Part shown: positions 31,041 to 39,785 of the stretch, one piece after another | How positions within the stretch are numbered: the stretch's first letter is position 1 | Layout of the letters: each line of letters opens with the position of its first letter | Source: CAZGKW01 sp964526295 | GTDB lineage: Bacteria; Planctomycetota; Phycisphaerae; FEN-1346 | DNA: 43,590 nucleotides | Assembly (NCBI GenBank): GCA_964526295.1 | Contig: CAZGKW010000037.1 | Coordinates: 1-43,590, forward strand | Reading direction: 5' to 3' | Notes under the pieces: generated by a model | Databases searched by the model: none | What the model was told of the DNA's origin: nothing | The model's input: only the letters and a program-made list of their open reading frames with translations | Translations under genes and position numbers: made by a program

Positions 31041-31192
31041 GAAGCCGCCCCTTGGACCAAAGGCCCGTTCAGGGTCCATTATAGGGGGCGGCACGGGACA
31101 AAGGAAACCTTCGGGCGGGATCAATCGGGCGGCATGAAGCCTTGATTCCGCTCAAGGGGCCGGTATGATGGGGACGAGGGTCCAGAGCGGGC

Positions 31193-31266
31193 TGGGGAAT
31201 GGTGTAATGGTAGCACAGATGACTCTGGATCATCTAGTCGGGGTTCGAATCCCTGTTCCCCAGCCA
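31193..31266 (+). tRNA. tRNA-Gln (CTG anticodon)
   Basis: The cloverleaf folds completely. Acceptor TGGGGAA pairs with TTCCCCA. The D stem is GTGT/GCAC. The anticodon stem GATGA/TCATC encloses the loop CTCTGGA, giving anticodon CTG. The T stem CGGGG/CCCTG encloses TTCGAAT. The discriminator is G, and CCA is encoded (31264-31266). Confidence 0.95.
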
Positions 31267-31276
31267 TGAAGTCAGA

Positions 31277-31309
31277 GCGGGCAGGCGCTCCCCCCGAGCG
31301 TCTGCCCGC
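31277..31309 (+). terminator. Hairpin terminator after tRNA-Gln
   Basis: GCGGGCAGGCGCTC (31277-31290) pairs with GAGCGTCTGCCCGC (31296-31309) over 14 pairs, with one G-U, around a CCCCC loop. TTCGCGTTC follows, a weak T-run. A related hairpin with the same GGGCAGGCGC arm is at 34451-34479, so it may also be a dispersed repeat. Confidence 0.6.
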
Positions 31310-31391
31310 TTCGCGTTCACCGTGCATCGGCGTCGCCGAGGGGCATCGGCTTCGCCCCGCGCCGCGCGGGGCGGGACCTGCCTGAATACGT

Positions 31392-33149
31392 CTATCGCGG
31401 TTTGCCCCGAATCCGGACCCTCCTGAGCCGGCTGTGAAGGCCCTTGAGGACCTGGCGGGGCCGGCGAACCTGGAGCACGTCGACGCTGTCTTTGCCCGCC
31501 ACCGGGATGCCGCCGTGGTCTTCGTCGAGGCCCGCCGTGAGGGTCAGCTCGACGACGTTGCCGCCCTCCTCCGCGAGGCCCAGCCCCTTCACCAACTGGC
31601 CCGTCCGGAAGAGGAGGACGAGGTCCTCGACGCCGTCGCGTTCCGGCCGCCCGTCCGAGCCGGCAGATTCGGGCGAGGTGACGTCCCATTCGATGACGCG
31701 GCACGGCGCCACCGTCGCCTCCACACCCTCGCGCCCGAGCCGGATCGTCGCCCGGTCGATGGCCGTGACGTCGACGTCCGCCGTCCCGACGAGGACCACC
31801 GGCAGTATGCCGCGGCCCCGCGGGTTGAGCGGATTGCGCGACGAGCCGGGCCGGATGTCTACGACCGCCTCCAGCGTCGTGACCGGCGGGGGCGGCGTCC
31901 AGGGCTGCTCCATGGCCAGGAGGGCCCACACGGTCTCGCAGACGGGATCGCGCTCGCCTGTCGCGGGCCAGGAGCCGTCGGCGTTCTGCTCGGCCACCAG
32001 GACGTCGGCGAACTCGGCGAGCCAGTCGCGCTCGCCCACGCCGTCACCGTCCAGGTCCAGCAACTCGACGCTAACCATCATCAGGCCGCTTCGAAGGGCG
32101 AACATGGCCTCGTAGTTGACCGGCCTCGCGCCGTAGCCCCAGCCCACGTCGGCGTCCTCGTCCTGCCAGTGCCGGACGACGTAGTCCATCGCCGCCACCA
32201 TCCGGGGACCATCCAGGGGCTCGTCGCACAGGGCGAGCTGGACCAGCAGGTAGCCGGTTTTCCGCTGATCGACGAGGGGCAGCCACATCGTCCAGTCCGG
32301 GTTCCAGTACGACCCGCCGTCGTCCGCGTCGCCGTCGACGGGGTCCTGGATGACGCCGACCCAAACGTCCAGTTCGGCGCCGACCCATTCCGGGATGACC
32401 GCACCGGCGGCTTCGGCCGCCGCCAGACCGACCGCGGCCACGCCGCCGTTGTCGTTGTCGGCGAAGGCGGAGCCGGTCTGGTTGTCGAGGGCGTCGAACT
32501 CCCACCCGCCCTCGTCGTTGCCTGCGTCGCCCTGGGCCATCGCGAGCCAGTCGGCGGCGTCCTGGGCGATCTGGCCGTACGTGTCGACCGCTCCGTCGCC
32601 ATCGAAATCGAGGCCCGCCTCGTTCGGCTGGTCGGGCGTGCCGGTGGCTTCGAGCGCACACAGGACGGCCGCCGTCGTGGGGACGGCGCTCGAGCCCCAG
32701 GCGCTCGGGACGCTGACGCCGACCCCATCGCCGTCCGTGTCGGGGTCGTCGACCGTGCCGGTCGCCCCGCCGGTATGGTCCTGCGGCGCCAGCGGAACCG
32801 CCACCGCCAGGTCGAACAGGTAGCCCCATCCCATCTCGACGCTGGCGACGTACGGATACGCCGCGTCGAACGGCGAGGCGTAGCCCAGCGCGTAGGCGTG
32901 GTTCTGGAGCTTGACCAGGGCGTAGGCGGTCGAGACGCCTTTGTCGGCGTCCGCAGCGCCCCAGCTCCCATCGGCGGCCTGCTGGGAGACCACCCAAGCC
33001 ACCCCGCGTTCGACGGCGTCCTGGACCGCCGCCTCATCAGCCCCGGCCGCCCGGCCCTGCGGCAGGACAGGCAGGACGAGAACGGCCACCATCGCCGCCG
33101 CCACAGCCCGCGCGACCACCCGCGCTTCCTTCGTCTGAGCGGAGCACAT
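31392..33149 (-). CDS. Exported protein with terpenoid-cyclase-toroid-like domain
   Basis: This 585-residue protein has an N-terminal signal peptide (MCSAQTKEARVVARAV, then a hydrophobic run ending in RAAGA). The body has alpha-toroid (squalene-cyclase/prenyltransferase-like) repeats: AWVVSQQAADGSWG near the start and VLVAEQNADGSWPATG near residue 400, with Asp/Gly-rich DPDTDGDGVGV in between. The C-terminal 150 residues resemble a planctomycete module: VVDIRPGSSRNPLNPRGRG, ILPVVLVGTADVDV, then IDRATIRLGREGV. That module usually reads IDIKPGS...NLRS-G-LPVA. The ATG at 33149 has AAGGAG eight bases upstream. The function is unknown, but it is probably secreted and calcium-binding. Confidence 0.7.
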   Translation of the reverse strand: MCSAQTKEARVVARAVAAAMVAVLVLPVLPQGRAAGADEAAVQDAVERGVAWVVSQQAADGSWGAADADKGVSTAYALVKLQNHAYALGYASPFDAAYPYVASVEMGWGYLFDLAVAVPLAPQDHTGGATGTVDDPDTDGDGVGVSVPSAWGSSAVPTTAAVLCALEATGTPDQPNEAGLDFDGDGAVDTYGQIAQDAADWLAMAQGDAGNDEGGWEFDALDNQTGSAFADNDNGGVAAVGLAAAEAAGAVIPEWVGAELDVWVGVIQDPVDGDADDGGSYWNPDWTMWLPLVDQRKTGYLLVQLALCDEPLDGPRMVAAMDYVVRHWQDEDADVGWGYGARPVNYEAMFALRSGLMMVSVELLDLDGDGVGERDWLAEFADVLVAEQNADGSWPATGERDPVCETVWALLAMEQPWTPPPPVTTLEAVVDIRPGSSRNPLNPRGRGILPVVLVGTADVDVTAIDRATIRLGREGVEATVAPCRVIEWDVTSPESAGSDGRPERDGVEDLVLLFRTGQLVKGLGLAEEGGNVVELTLTAGLDEDHGGIPVAGKDSVDVLQVRRPRQVLKGLHSRLRRVRIRGKPR

Positions 33150-33514
33150 CGTGAGACTCCTTCGCGACCTCCATCCTTTTTCTTCCGTGCCGATCTCCAT
33201 GCGGGCCGTCCGTGCCGGGTGTCTCGGCGGGCCGGTTCCGCCTCCGTTGCGCATAAGCGCCTGGACCTCCGTCCAGTCCTGACCCTGGGAAAACTTACTT
33301 TCCGGTGGGAATAAGGCAAATCGCAGGGCGGCGGCGGACGGCCGCGAGCGGGGGCCTCTCGTAAGTCACTAATCAGCAAACACTTAGGCCGGACAGGAAA
33401 GGCCCCGGCGACGACGGCTCAGCGTGCGCTGCTGCGATGCGCGCCCGAAAGATGCGCGGAAAAATGGGAAGGATAGAGAAAAAGGACAAGCCCCTGGCGC
33501 CGCAACCGTGCCCT
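33150..33514. other. 365-bp region between the toroid protein and the M55 gene
   Basis: No gene is seen. There is a perfect CTGGAC-CTCC-GTCCAG hairpin (33261-33276) in the leader of the minus-strand toroid gene. Two relatively AT-rich patches (33286-33312, 33366-33385) could hold its promoter, but no clear -35/-10 pair emerges. A purine-rich tract (33462-33490) lies near the M55 stop. Confidence 0.4.
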
Positions 33515-34300
33515 TCAGCCCCGCCAGTCCTTGAGGCCCTCCACTGTCCGGCGAAGGGTCCGAAGCCCCGTCAGACGCCACCCGGGGTGGACCAGCCGGG
33601 CCTTCAGGGCCAGGTGGATCCGCTTGAAGCGGACTTCCATCTCGATCGGCGATGGGAACGTAAAGGGCTCCATCTCATCGAGCCGCCGCACCGCACGCCC
33701 GACCGCTTCGTGGATCTCGTCGACGGCCCGGCCGGGTGACTTGCTCACGGCCAGCGTCCGGCCCAGGCCCCGTTTCGTCTCGACCGTCTCGACCCAGGGC
33801 ATAAACCGGCGGGCCTCCGCACAGCCATGATCGTCGCTGGCGACGAACAGAAGGGGGACGCCGAACTCGCCCGCCACGGCGGCGTCGAGGGCCATCTCGC
33901 CGACCTCCCGACCGGCGACCTTGATCCACCGGTACGCCCCCGGGCTGTAGGTGTGGGCGAGGACCCCGTCGGCCGTCCCCTCCATGGCGTGATAGCCGAT
34001 CATCAGGACGCCGGTGAACGTCTCGTCGAGCTCCGGCCACCGCCGCTCGAAGCCCGCCCCCAGGGCGACCTCGCACCGCGGGTCGAGCCGGTCGTAGTCG
34101 AGGTTGTTCCCCAGGCCGTGATTGTCCCAGACGACGACGCGCTCGGCCCCGGCGTCGAAGAGGGCCCGGGCGGCGGCATCGGCCTCCCGGGCCCCCTGGG
34201 CCCGGGCGAAACCGTAGTCCCGCGAGTAACTCAGTGACCGCCCCGGCTGGCCGACGACGCACGCCACGCCGTCGCAATCCACGCCGATGATGAACTTCAT
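33515..34300 (-). CDS. M55 family D-aminopeptidase-like protein
   Basis: This 261-residue protein resembles DppA, a zinc D-aminopeptidase. The N-terminus IIGVDCDGVACV holds the Asp ligands (Asp8, Asp10) in the position of the family DxEG motif, though with Gly for Glu. Other family features are DNHGLGNNLD, a conserved IGYHAMEGTADGVLAHT, the YRWIKVAGREVGEMAL segment and SDDHGCAEA. It may trim D-amino-acid peptides from peptidoglycan. The start at 34300 (MKFIIG) is chosen because longer versions begin with Arg/Pro-rich sequence unlike the family. No signal peptide, so it is cytoplasmic. Confidence 0.8.
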   Translation of the reverse strand: MKFIIGVDCDGVACVVGQPGRSLSYSRDYGFARAQGAREADAAARALFDAGAERVVVWDNHGLGNNLDYDRLDPRCEVALGAGFERRWPELDETFTGVLMIGYHAMEGTADGVLAHTYSPGAYRWIKVAGREVGEMALDAAVAGEFGVPLLFVASDDHGCAEARRFMPWVETVETKRGLGRTLAVSKSPGRAVDEIHEAVGRAVRRLDEMEPFTFPSPIEMEVRFKRIHLALKARLVHPGWRLTGLRTLRRTVEGLKDWRG

Positions 34301-34450
34301 CCGTCGGCCCCTTGAGTCGCACGGTACGCCGCACGGGGTCCGCGTACCGCATGCCCGCACGAACGGCCCTATCGTAGGTCTACCTCTGATGGCCCGCCAG
34401 AACATTCGCTCCGGCCCAGTCAGCGGCAGGCCCGGCCGGAGCAATGACGC

Positions 34451-34479
34451 GGGCAGGCGCCCCATGGGAGCGCCTGCCC
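34451..34479. repeat. Palindromic repeat related to the tRNA-Gln hairpin
   Basis: GGGCAGGCGC (34451-34460) and GCGCCTGCCC (34470-34479) are exact complements around CCCATGGGA, itself mostly palindromic. The arm matches the hairpin at 31277-31309, 3.1 kb away. It lies between two minus-strand genes. Confidence 0.55.
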
Positions 34480-34519
34480 ACCCGGTGTCGTGACTACGGC
34501 CCGTGCGTTCTGCGGCGAT

Positions 34520-34837
34520 TCAGTACACTCGGCGCTTCAGCAGCGCAGCCAGACCGCCAAGCGCGAGCATCGCAAGCGTGCCGGGCTCGGTCATCACGGT
34601 GCCGCCGCCACTGCCCGCCCCCCAGGGCCCCGGCAGCACGCTGAAGTCGCCATCGCCGACGCTCCCGCAATCGCCGCAGTAGAGCTGCTTCGGGTCGCCC
34701 CCGTTGCGGTAATAGAGGTCCAGGCCGTTGAGATCGACGCTCGGGCAGGCGCCGCCGAAGACGAGGTCGCCCACATAGAGCCCCCCGCCGATCAGCGACC
34801 CGCCGCGTCTGCAAGCCCGCGAGAGCGGCCGGCACAC
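34520..34837 (-). pseudogene. C-terminal remnant of a PEP-CTERM protein
   Basis: The 105-residue frame ends with a full PEP-CTERM signal: TEPGTLAMLALGGLAALLKRR and two more residues, in the classic order Pro-like motif, hydrophobic helix, basic tail. Ahead of it is a Gly/Asp/Cys-rich segment (NGGDPKQLYCGDCG, then SVGDGDFSVL). The N-terminus (MCRPLSRACRRGG) is not a signal peptide and the frame lacks any export sequence. It therefore looks like the tail end of a larger, lost secreted protein. Confidence 0.6.
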
Positions 34838-34891
34838 CTCGGCCCGGCCCAGGGCCGGCTGGCTTGGGCCGCGTAGAGCGGCACCGGTGGC

Positions 34892-36019
34892 TTACAGGGC
34901 CGCCAGGGCCGTCTTGAGGCGGTCGACGACGAGGTCCTGGTCGGACTCCGAGAGGCGGTTGTAGAACGGCAGGGCGATCGTCCGTGCCCCGATTTTCTCG
35001 CACACGGGGAAGTCGCCCTCCCGATGGCCGAACTCGTTCCGGTAGAACGGTTGCAGATGGATCGGCGAGAAGTAGTTGCCGCAGCCGATGCCGTCGCGGC
35101 GCAGCGATGCGAGCACCGCGTCGCGGTGGTCCTTCGTGAAGCGGTCGGCCAGCCGCACGACGAAGACGAACCAGCTCATCCGCCCGTCCTCGTAGGGCGG
35201 CGGCAGGACCAGCTCATCCACGTCAACGAGCTTCTCCAGGTACCGCTCGGCCACCGCCGCCCGGGCCGCGATGAACTCCTCTATCCGGGCGAGCTGCACC
35301 AGGCCCAGGGCACAGTTGATATCGGCGATGCGATAATTGTAGCCCAGCCGGACGTGGTCGAGCCACCCGGCGCCCGGCCCCCGGCCCTGGTTCCGGAGGC
35401 TGCGGCAGAGGCCCGCCAGGCCCTCGTCGTCGGTGACGATCATGCCGCCCTCCCCCGTCGTCATCTGCTTGTTGGGGTAGAAGGCGAAGGTGCCCGCGAC
35501 GCCGAGCGTCCCGGCCGCGCGGTCCTTGCAGGTCGAGCCGAGGGCCTCGCAGGCGTCCTCGACGACCGGCACGTCGTGAGCCCGGCCGACCGCCAGGACG
35601 GGGTCCATGTCGACGGGCCGGCCGAAAACGTGGACCGGCAGCAGGAGGCGGGTGCTCTCGTTGACGGCCGCCTCCAGGCCCGACGCCTCGATGTTCCAGG
35701 TGGCCTCGTCGACGTCGACGAACCGGGGCCGGGCCCCTTCGAAGAGGGCGCAGTTGGCCGAGGCGACGAACGAGAACGGCGACGTGACCATCTCGTCGCC
35801 CGGCCCGAGCTCCAGGGCCCGGACCAGCAGGTGGAGGGCCGACGTGCCGGAGTTGACGGCGACGGCGTAGCGTGAACCGACGTAGTCGGCGAAGGCCGCC
35901 TCGAACTCGGCCAACTTCGGACCGAGGCTGAGGCTGGGGGTCCGAAGGACCTCCACGACGGCATCGATCTCGGCCTGGCCGACATCGGGGCGGGCCAGCG
36001 GCACGCGCGTCTCGGGCAT
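34892..36019 (-). CDS. DegT/DnrJ/EryC1/StrS-type PLP aminotransferase
   Basis: This 375-residue enzyme transaminates a nucleotide-linked keto sugar. The motifs in order are VNSGTSALHLLVRA (phosphate-binding Ser/Thr, from residue 55), DACEALGS (Asp155 pairing with the PLP ring nitrogen) and FYPNKQMTTGEGGM with Lys184 as the Schiff-base lysine. Later comes a GYNYRIADINCALGL segment typical of sugar aminotransferases. It is the last gene of the polysaccharide locus but has its own promoter at 36101-36128. The product sugar is not identified. Confidence 0.88.
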   Translation of the reverse strand: MPETRVPLARPDVGQAEIDAVVEVLRTPSLSLGPKLAEFEAAFADYVGSRYAVAVNSGTSALHLLVRALELGPGDEMVTSPFSFVASANCALFEGARPRFVDVDEATWNIEASGLEAAVNESTRLLLPVHVFGRPVDMDPVLAVGRAHDVPVVEDACEALGSTCKDRAAGTLGVAGTFAFYPNKQMTTGEGGMIVTDDEGLAGLCRSLRNQGRGPGAGWLDHVRLGYNYRIADINCALGLVQLARIEEFIAARAAVAERYLEKLVDVDELVLPPPYEDGRMSWFVFVVRLADRFTKDHRDAVLASLRRDGIGCGNYFSPIHLQPFYRNEFGHREGDFPVCEKIGARTIALPFYNRLSESDQDLVVDRLKTALAAL

Positions 36020-36100
36020 TCGCCTCTCCGATGAAGTCTCTCAGCAGGTCCGACCGCCGCCGGTTCGCTGGGCCGCCGGAGGTCAATCAGAAACGGCCAC

Positions 36101-36128
36101 AGCATACGCAAGGCTTAACGACTGTCAA
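36101..36128 (-). promoter_or_regulatory. Promoter of the aminotransferase gene
   Basis: On the minus strand TTGACA (36123-36128) and TATGCT (36101-36106) are separated by 16 bases. The -35 box overlaps the last bases of the upstream HAD gene. The start codon is about 80 bases downstream. The same TTGACA-16-TATGCT form occurs at 39147-39174. Confidence 0.65.
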
Positions 36129-36847
36129 CCGCGTCTCAGATGCTCGGGCAGGTCATCGAGCGTGTCAATCGTCGCGGCGACGGGGTCGCAGCGCCTGATG
36201 GGCTCATCGCGATGGAGCCCATCCGGTCGGCGGATGCGGATCGACGCTCGCCAGCCCGCCTCGGCAGGCCCTTGAAAATCCTTCGCCGGGTTGTCCGCGA
36301 CGTAGACGCACGCCGCCGGCTCGACGCCGAGCCGCTCGGCCATCTCGCGGAACGCCCGGGGATGGGGCTTCCAGAACTCGCGGCCCCATGCGTCGGTCAG
36401 GACGACGGCCTCCAGGAGGGGTTCGAGGCCCAGGGCCTCGACCTTCAGCCGCTGGCAGGCGAGCGGCCCGTCGGTGATGACGCCCCGCACAACTCCCTCG
36501 GCGGCCAGGCGCGCGAGCGTCGGCTCGACGTCCGGGTAGGGAGCGATGTCGGGTCTAGCCGCCCCACCGGCCGTCCGGTGCGTCCGGTAGACCTCGACCA
36601 GCTCGGCGATGAGCTCGTCGGTGGGTTGGACGCCGGCGGCCTCGAGGACGTGGTTGAACGTGTTGCCGCAGACGCCGGCCTCGAACGCCGCCTCCAGGTC
36701 GTCGAAGATCGGGCGCTCGAGAATGCCCCTGGCGACGAGGTGGTCGCTGGCGCAGCGGAAACCGCTCAGGACGAACTCTCGCTCGGGGTAGAGCGTGTCG
36801 TCGAGGTCAAATGCGACGAGGCGCACGTCCGGACGGTTCGCACTCAT
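36125..36847 (-). CDS. HAD-superfamily hydrolase
   Basis: This 240-residue phosphatase-like protein has the HAD motif I FDLDDTLY (13-20), with Asp14 and Asp16 as the catalytic pair. The cap is helical (about 25-110). Motif II is VITDGP. Motif III includes the Lys of WKPHPRAF. Motif IV is VADNPAKDF. It resembles haloacid-dehalogenase-type phosphatases acting on small phosphates, and in this context possibly a sugar phosphate. The ATG overlaps the stop of the WecA-type gene by four bases, so the two are coupled. Confidence 0.85.
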   Translation of the reverse strand: MSANRPDVRLVAFDLDDTLYPEREFVLSGFRCASDHLVARGILERPIFDDLEAAFEAGVCGNTFNHVLEAAGVQPTDELIAELVEVYRTHRTAGGAARPDIAPYPDVEPTLARLAAEGVVRGVITDGPLACQRLKVEALGLEPLLEAVVLTDAWGREFWKPHPRAFREMAERLGVEPAACVYVADNPAKDFQGPAEAGWRASIRIRRPDGLHRDEPIRRCDPVAATIDTLDDLPEHLRRG

Positions 36848-38055
36848 GCCGCCGACCCGCCCGAGGCCGGGCGCTTCCGCTTCAGGTACCGGTCGGCGGC
36901 CGCCTTCTCCTCCGGCGTCATCCGCAGGAAGCCCAGGGCGGCCGCGACGACCAACGCCGCCGCCGCCACCCCCAGGTAGATCAGCATCGCGATGCGGCCC
37001 GGCAGGTACAGCACCACGAGTCCCACCGTCACGAAGACGACGCTTAATCCGTAGGAGACGCCGACCGCCTGCGGCACCGACAGGCCCAGCCGGTCGATGA
37101 GCTGGTTGTAGGTGTGGCTGCGGTCGGGCATCATGATGGGCCGGCGATTGAGCAGCCGCCTGAGCAGCGCCAGGCCCGTGTCGAGGATCGGCAGACCGAA
37201 GATGAACAGCGTCCCGACGAACCACTTCACCATGCCGAACCGGCTGGCGAACATGATCATCATGGCCGCCAGGACGAAACCGATGAAGACGCTCCCGGCA
37301 TCACCCATGAAGATGCGTGCCGGGTTCAGGTTGTAGGGCAGAAAGCCGACCGCCGCCCCCGCCAGGGCGAAGCCGACGATCAGGATCAGCCGCGGATACT
37401 CGTAGTCGAGCCCGATGCCGTAGGCGTCGTGGGCCGCCAGCGACGTCGCCAGCAGGAGGAACCCGCACGCGATGATCGCCGAGACCCCCGAGCAGAGGCC
37501 GTCGAGCCCGTCGAGGAAGTTCGTCGCGTTGGTCGCCCCGATGACCACGAAGAAGTGCATCGCCAGGCACATGACCACCACGAAGGGGTGGCCGGGCCCG
37601 AAGTCCAGCGGCGGAAGCCACGGCAGGTTCGGATAGGCCAGCCACCAGATGCCGCCCAGGAGAAGGACCCCGCCGGCGACTGTCTGCCCCAGGAGCTTCC
37701 ACTTGGGGTGGATCTCCAGGAGGTCGTCGACCAGGCCCGTGGCGAAGGCGATGGCCCCGCCTCCCACGAGCGCCAGCAGCGCCCCCGTGTGCTCGGACCC
37801 GTCCATCACCACGTACAGCGCGACCGGCACCGTCCAGGCCAGCCAGATCGCGCATCCGCCGAGGTACGGGATCGCCTCGGGGTGGACCTTGACCGCCTGG
37901 TCCGGCCGGTCGACGATGCCCCGCCGGACGGCGATCCATCGGAACACGGGCGTGGCCAGGAGACTCAGCACCAGCGACGCCGCGAACACCCAGATCCCGG
38001 ACGCCCACAGCTCCCGAACCATCTCGATCCACGACGGCGGCCCCGATGGGAACAT
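36844..38055 (-). CDS. WecA/MraY-type polyprenyl-phosphate sugar-phosphate transferase
   Basis: This 403-residue protein of the glycosyltransferase-4 family has about 11 predicted membrane helices. It attaches a sugar-1-phosphate (commonly GlcNAc-1-P) to undecaprenyl phosphate, starting a surface polysaccharide. Key motifs are RGIVDRPDQAVKVHPEAIPYLGG (45-67), LVDD (108-111), NATNFLDGLDGL (176-187) and FMGDAGS (249-255). The start has GGAGGAGG upstream. It lies 26 bases after the ATP-grasp gene. Confidence 0.9.
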   Translation of the reverse strand: MFPSGPPSWIEMVRELWASGIWVFAASLVLSLLATPVFRWIAVRRGIVDRPDQAVKVHPEAIPYLGGCAIWLAWTVPVALYVVMDGSEHTGALLALVGGGAIAFATGLVDDLLEIHPKWKLLGQTVAGGVLLLGGIWWLAYPNLPWLPPLDFGPGHPFVVVMCLAMHFFVVIGATNATNFLDGLDGLCSGVSAIIACGFLLLATSLAAHDAYGIGLDYEYPRLILIVGFALAGAAVGFLPYNLNPARIFMGDAGSVFIGFVLAAMMIMFASRFGMVKWFVGTLFIFGLPILDTGLALLRRLLNRRPIMMPDRSHTYNQLIDRLGLSVPQAVGVSYGLSVVFVTVGLVVLYLPGRIAMLIYLGVAAAALVVAAALGFLRMTPEEKAAADRYLKRKRPASGGSAA

Positions 38056-38081
38056 CGTCTGCCTCCTCCGCGGGCCCCCGA

Positions 38082-39095
38082 TCAACCCTCGGCCAGGTCG
38101 TCGCCCGTCCAGGACCCCGGCGGCAGGTCCGACTCGCGGACGAACACCTCGGCGTCGTAGCGAAGCATCAGGAGGCCCGCCTCCCAGGCGTCCGGGTCGG
38201 CGTCGGCCGACCGTCCGAGGTGCTCCTGGAGGACCCACCGGGGGAAATCCGCCCCCGCCTCGATCGCCAGCGGCACCCCGCCGCCGAACCGCGGGTTCAG
38301 GTCGAAGAATACGACCCGCCCGTCGGGCGTGGCGCGGCACTGGCACGTGATGACGCCGATGCATTCGGCGAGCGCCCGGACCAGCCGCATACTCTCGGCG
38401 ATCACCGCCTCGTCGCGGACGGTCCGGCCCTTGCTGACCTCGCCGGCCCGGACCTGGAGCCGCTGGCGGGGTACGGCGACCCGCGGCACGCCGTCGAGGC
38501 CCGCCCACACGTCGACCGTGTACTCGGGCCCTTCGACGTATTCCTGGAAGATGACGCCGTCGCCGCCGTTCCGGAACCGCGGCAGGTCCTGGCACCGCAT
38601 CACGCGATGGACCCCCTTGGCGGACGAGCCGAACCGGGCCTTGACGATCACCGGGAACGGCCCCGCGCACGCCTCCTCGTACGTCAGGAGCCGCGGCACG
38701 CCGATGCCGTGCTCGCTGAGGAAGGCGAACGTTTCCTGCTTGTCGCGGCAGATCTCGGTGACCCGCTCCGACGAGACGAGCAGCCGGACGCCCGCCTCCT
38801 CGAACCGGGCCCGCTCGCGGGCCACGACGTGCAGCTCCCAGTCGATCAGCGGGACGACGAGGTCGACCTTCTCCCGGCGGCAGATCTCAACCAGGGCATC
38901 GACGTAACCCCCCTCGGCGACCCCCGGCACCAGGAACCCCGCATCCGCCCGGTGGAACCCCGGGGCCAGGGCCGACCGGTCGGCCGCCAGCACCCGCCCC
39001 GCGACCCCGAGGGCGGCCATCGCGCGGCGGAAACCGTCCATCAGCCGGACTCGCCGGCCGACGCTCGTGAACAGGATGGTCACCGTCTCAGGCAT
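38082..39095 (-). CDS. ATP-grasp enzyme, CarB-like (polysaccharide locus)
   Basis: This 337-residue ATP-grasp ligase starts with a Rossmann-like lobe (ILFTSVGRRVRLMDGFRRA). The ATP-grasp core follows: DKQETFAFLSEHGIGVPRLLT, PVIVKARFGSSAKGV and FDLNPRFGGG with its Asp/Asn metal ligands. Homologs in polysaccharide loci resemble the carbamoyl-phosphate synthase large subunit and may ligate an amino acid or amide to a sugar. The acceptor is unknown. It has its own promoter candidate immediately upstream. Confidence 0.83.
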   Translation of the reverse strand: MPETVTILFTSVGRRVRLMDGFRRAMAALGVAGRVLAADRSALAPGFHRADAGFLVPGVAEGGYVDALVEICRREKVDLVVPLIDWELHVVARERARFEEAGVRLLVSSERVTEICRDKQETFAFLSEHGIGVPRLLTYEEACAGPFPVIVKARFGSSAKGVHRVMRCQDLPRFRNGGDGVIFQEYVEGPEYTVDVWAGLDGVPRVAVPRQRLQVRAGEVSKGRTVRDEAVIAESMRLVRALAECIGVITCQCRATPDGRVVFFDLNPRFGGGVPLAIEAGADFPRWVLQEHLGRSADADPDAWEAGLLMLRYDAEVFVRESDLPPGSWTGDDLAEG

Positions 39096-39146
39096 TCGCG
39101 GATCTCGAAACGAAGGGCGCCGCCGACGGCTCGCCCGCGCCGGCCC

Positions 39147-39174
39147 AGCATAGCCGCACCGCCGCCGGTGTCAA
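39147..39174 (-). promoter_or_regulatory. Promoter of the ATP-grasp/WecA/HAD unit
   Basis: On the minus strand TTGACA (39169-39174) and TATGCT (39147-39152) are 16 bases apart, in the 102-bp gap between the sugar-transferase stop and the ATP-grasp start. It is identical in both hexamers and in spacer length to the promoter at 36101-36128. Confidence 0.65.
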
Positions 39175-39197
39175 CGAATCCGCACCGCACGGCGGCC

Positions 39198-39785
39198 CTA
39201 CGCCCACGTCTGGTAGACCTTGCCGCCGCGGAACGGCACGACGAGCGACCGCAGGAGGATCGCCAGGTCGAGCCTGAGGCTGGCCCGCTCGACGTAGCGG
39301 ACGTCGATTTCGAGCTTCTCCTCATGGGGCAGCTCGCCCCGCCCCTGGACCTGCGCCAGGCCCGTGATCCCGGGGGGCACTTCCAGCCGCCGCCGCTGCC
39401 GCGGGGTGAACGCCCGGGCCTGGCCCATGTAGAGCGGCCGGGGGCCGACGAGGCTCATCTCGCCCGCCAGGATGTTCCAGAGCTGTGGCAACTCGTCCAG
39501 GCTGGCCTCGCGGAGCCACCGCCCCACCCACGTCAGCCGCGGGTCGTCGCCGCCGGCGGGGCTCACGCCGAACGGGTCGACGCCGGGCCGCATGGTGCGG
39601 AACTTGAGCATGGTGAACGGCCGCATGCCCTGACCGGCCCGTTCCTGCCTGAACAACGCCGGGCCGGGACTGTCGAGGCGGACGGCCACGGCGATGGCCG
39701 CCATCAGCGGCCACCCGAGGGCGAGTGTCGCCGCCGCCACCACCACGTCGATGGCCCGCTTGACGGCCCGCTCGGAGGGGCTCAT
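39198..39785 (-). CDS. Initiating sugar transferase (PglC/WcaJ-type)
   Basis: This 195-residue monotopic phosphoglycosyltransferase transfers a sugar phosphate to undecaprenyl phosphate. It has one membrane-dipping N-terminal helix (about 12-34), KFRTM (61-65), the catalytic Asp97-Glu98 in SLDELPQLWNIL, and VGPRP (113-117). It is a short PglC-like form without the extra N-terminal membrane domain. Its ATG overlaps the stop of the DUF2723 gene by four bases. With the WecA-type enzyme in the same locus, there are two possible initiating enzymes. Confidence 0.9.
   Translation of the reverse strand: MSPSERAVKRAIDVVVAAATLALGWPLMAAIAVAVRLDSPGPALFRQERAGQGMRPFTMLKFRTMRPGVDPFGVSPAGGDDPRLTWVGRWLREASLDELPQLWNILAGEMSLVGPRPLYMGQARAFTPRQRRRLEVPPGITGLAQVQGRGELPHEEKLEIDVRYVERASLRLDLAILLRSLVVPFRGGKVYQTWA

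Noticed and set aside
33261..33276. Riboswitch in the leader of the toroid-protein gene
   Set aside because: There is only a single six-base stem, with none of the conserved bases of a known riboswitch class.
34520..34837. Intact small secreted PEP-CTERM protein
   Set aside because: The N-terminus lacks a signal peptide and begins Arg/Cys-rich, so it is more likely a fragment.
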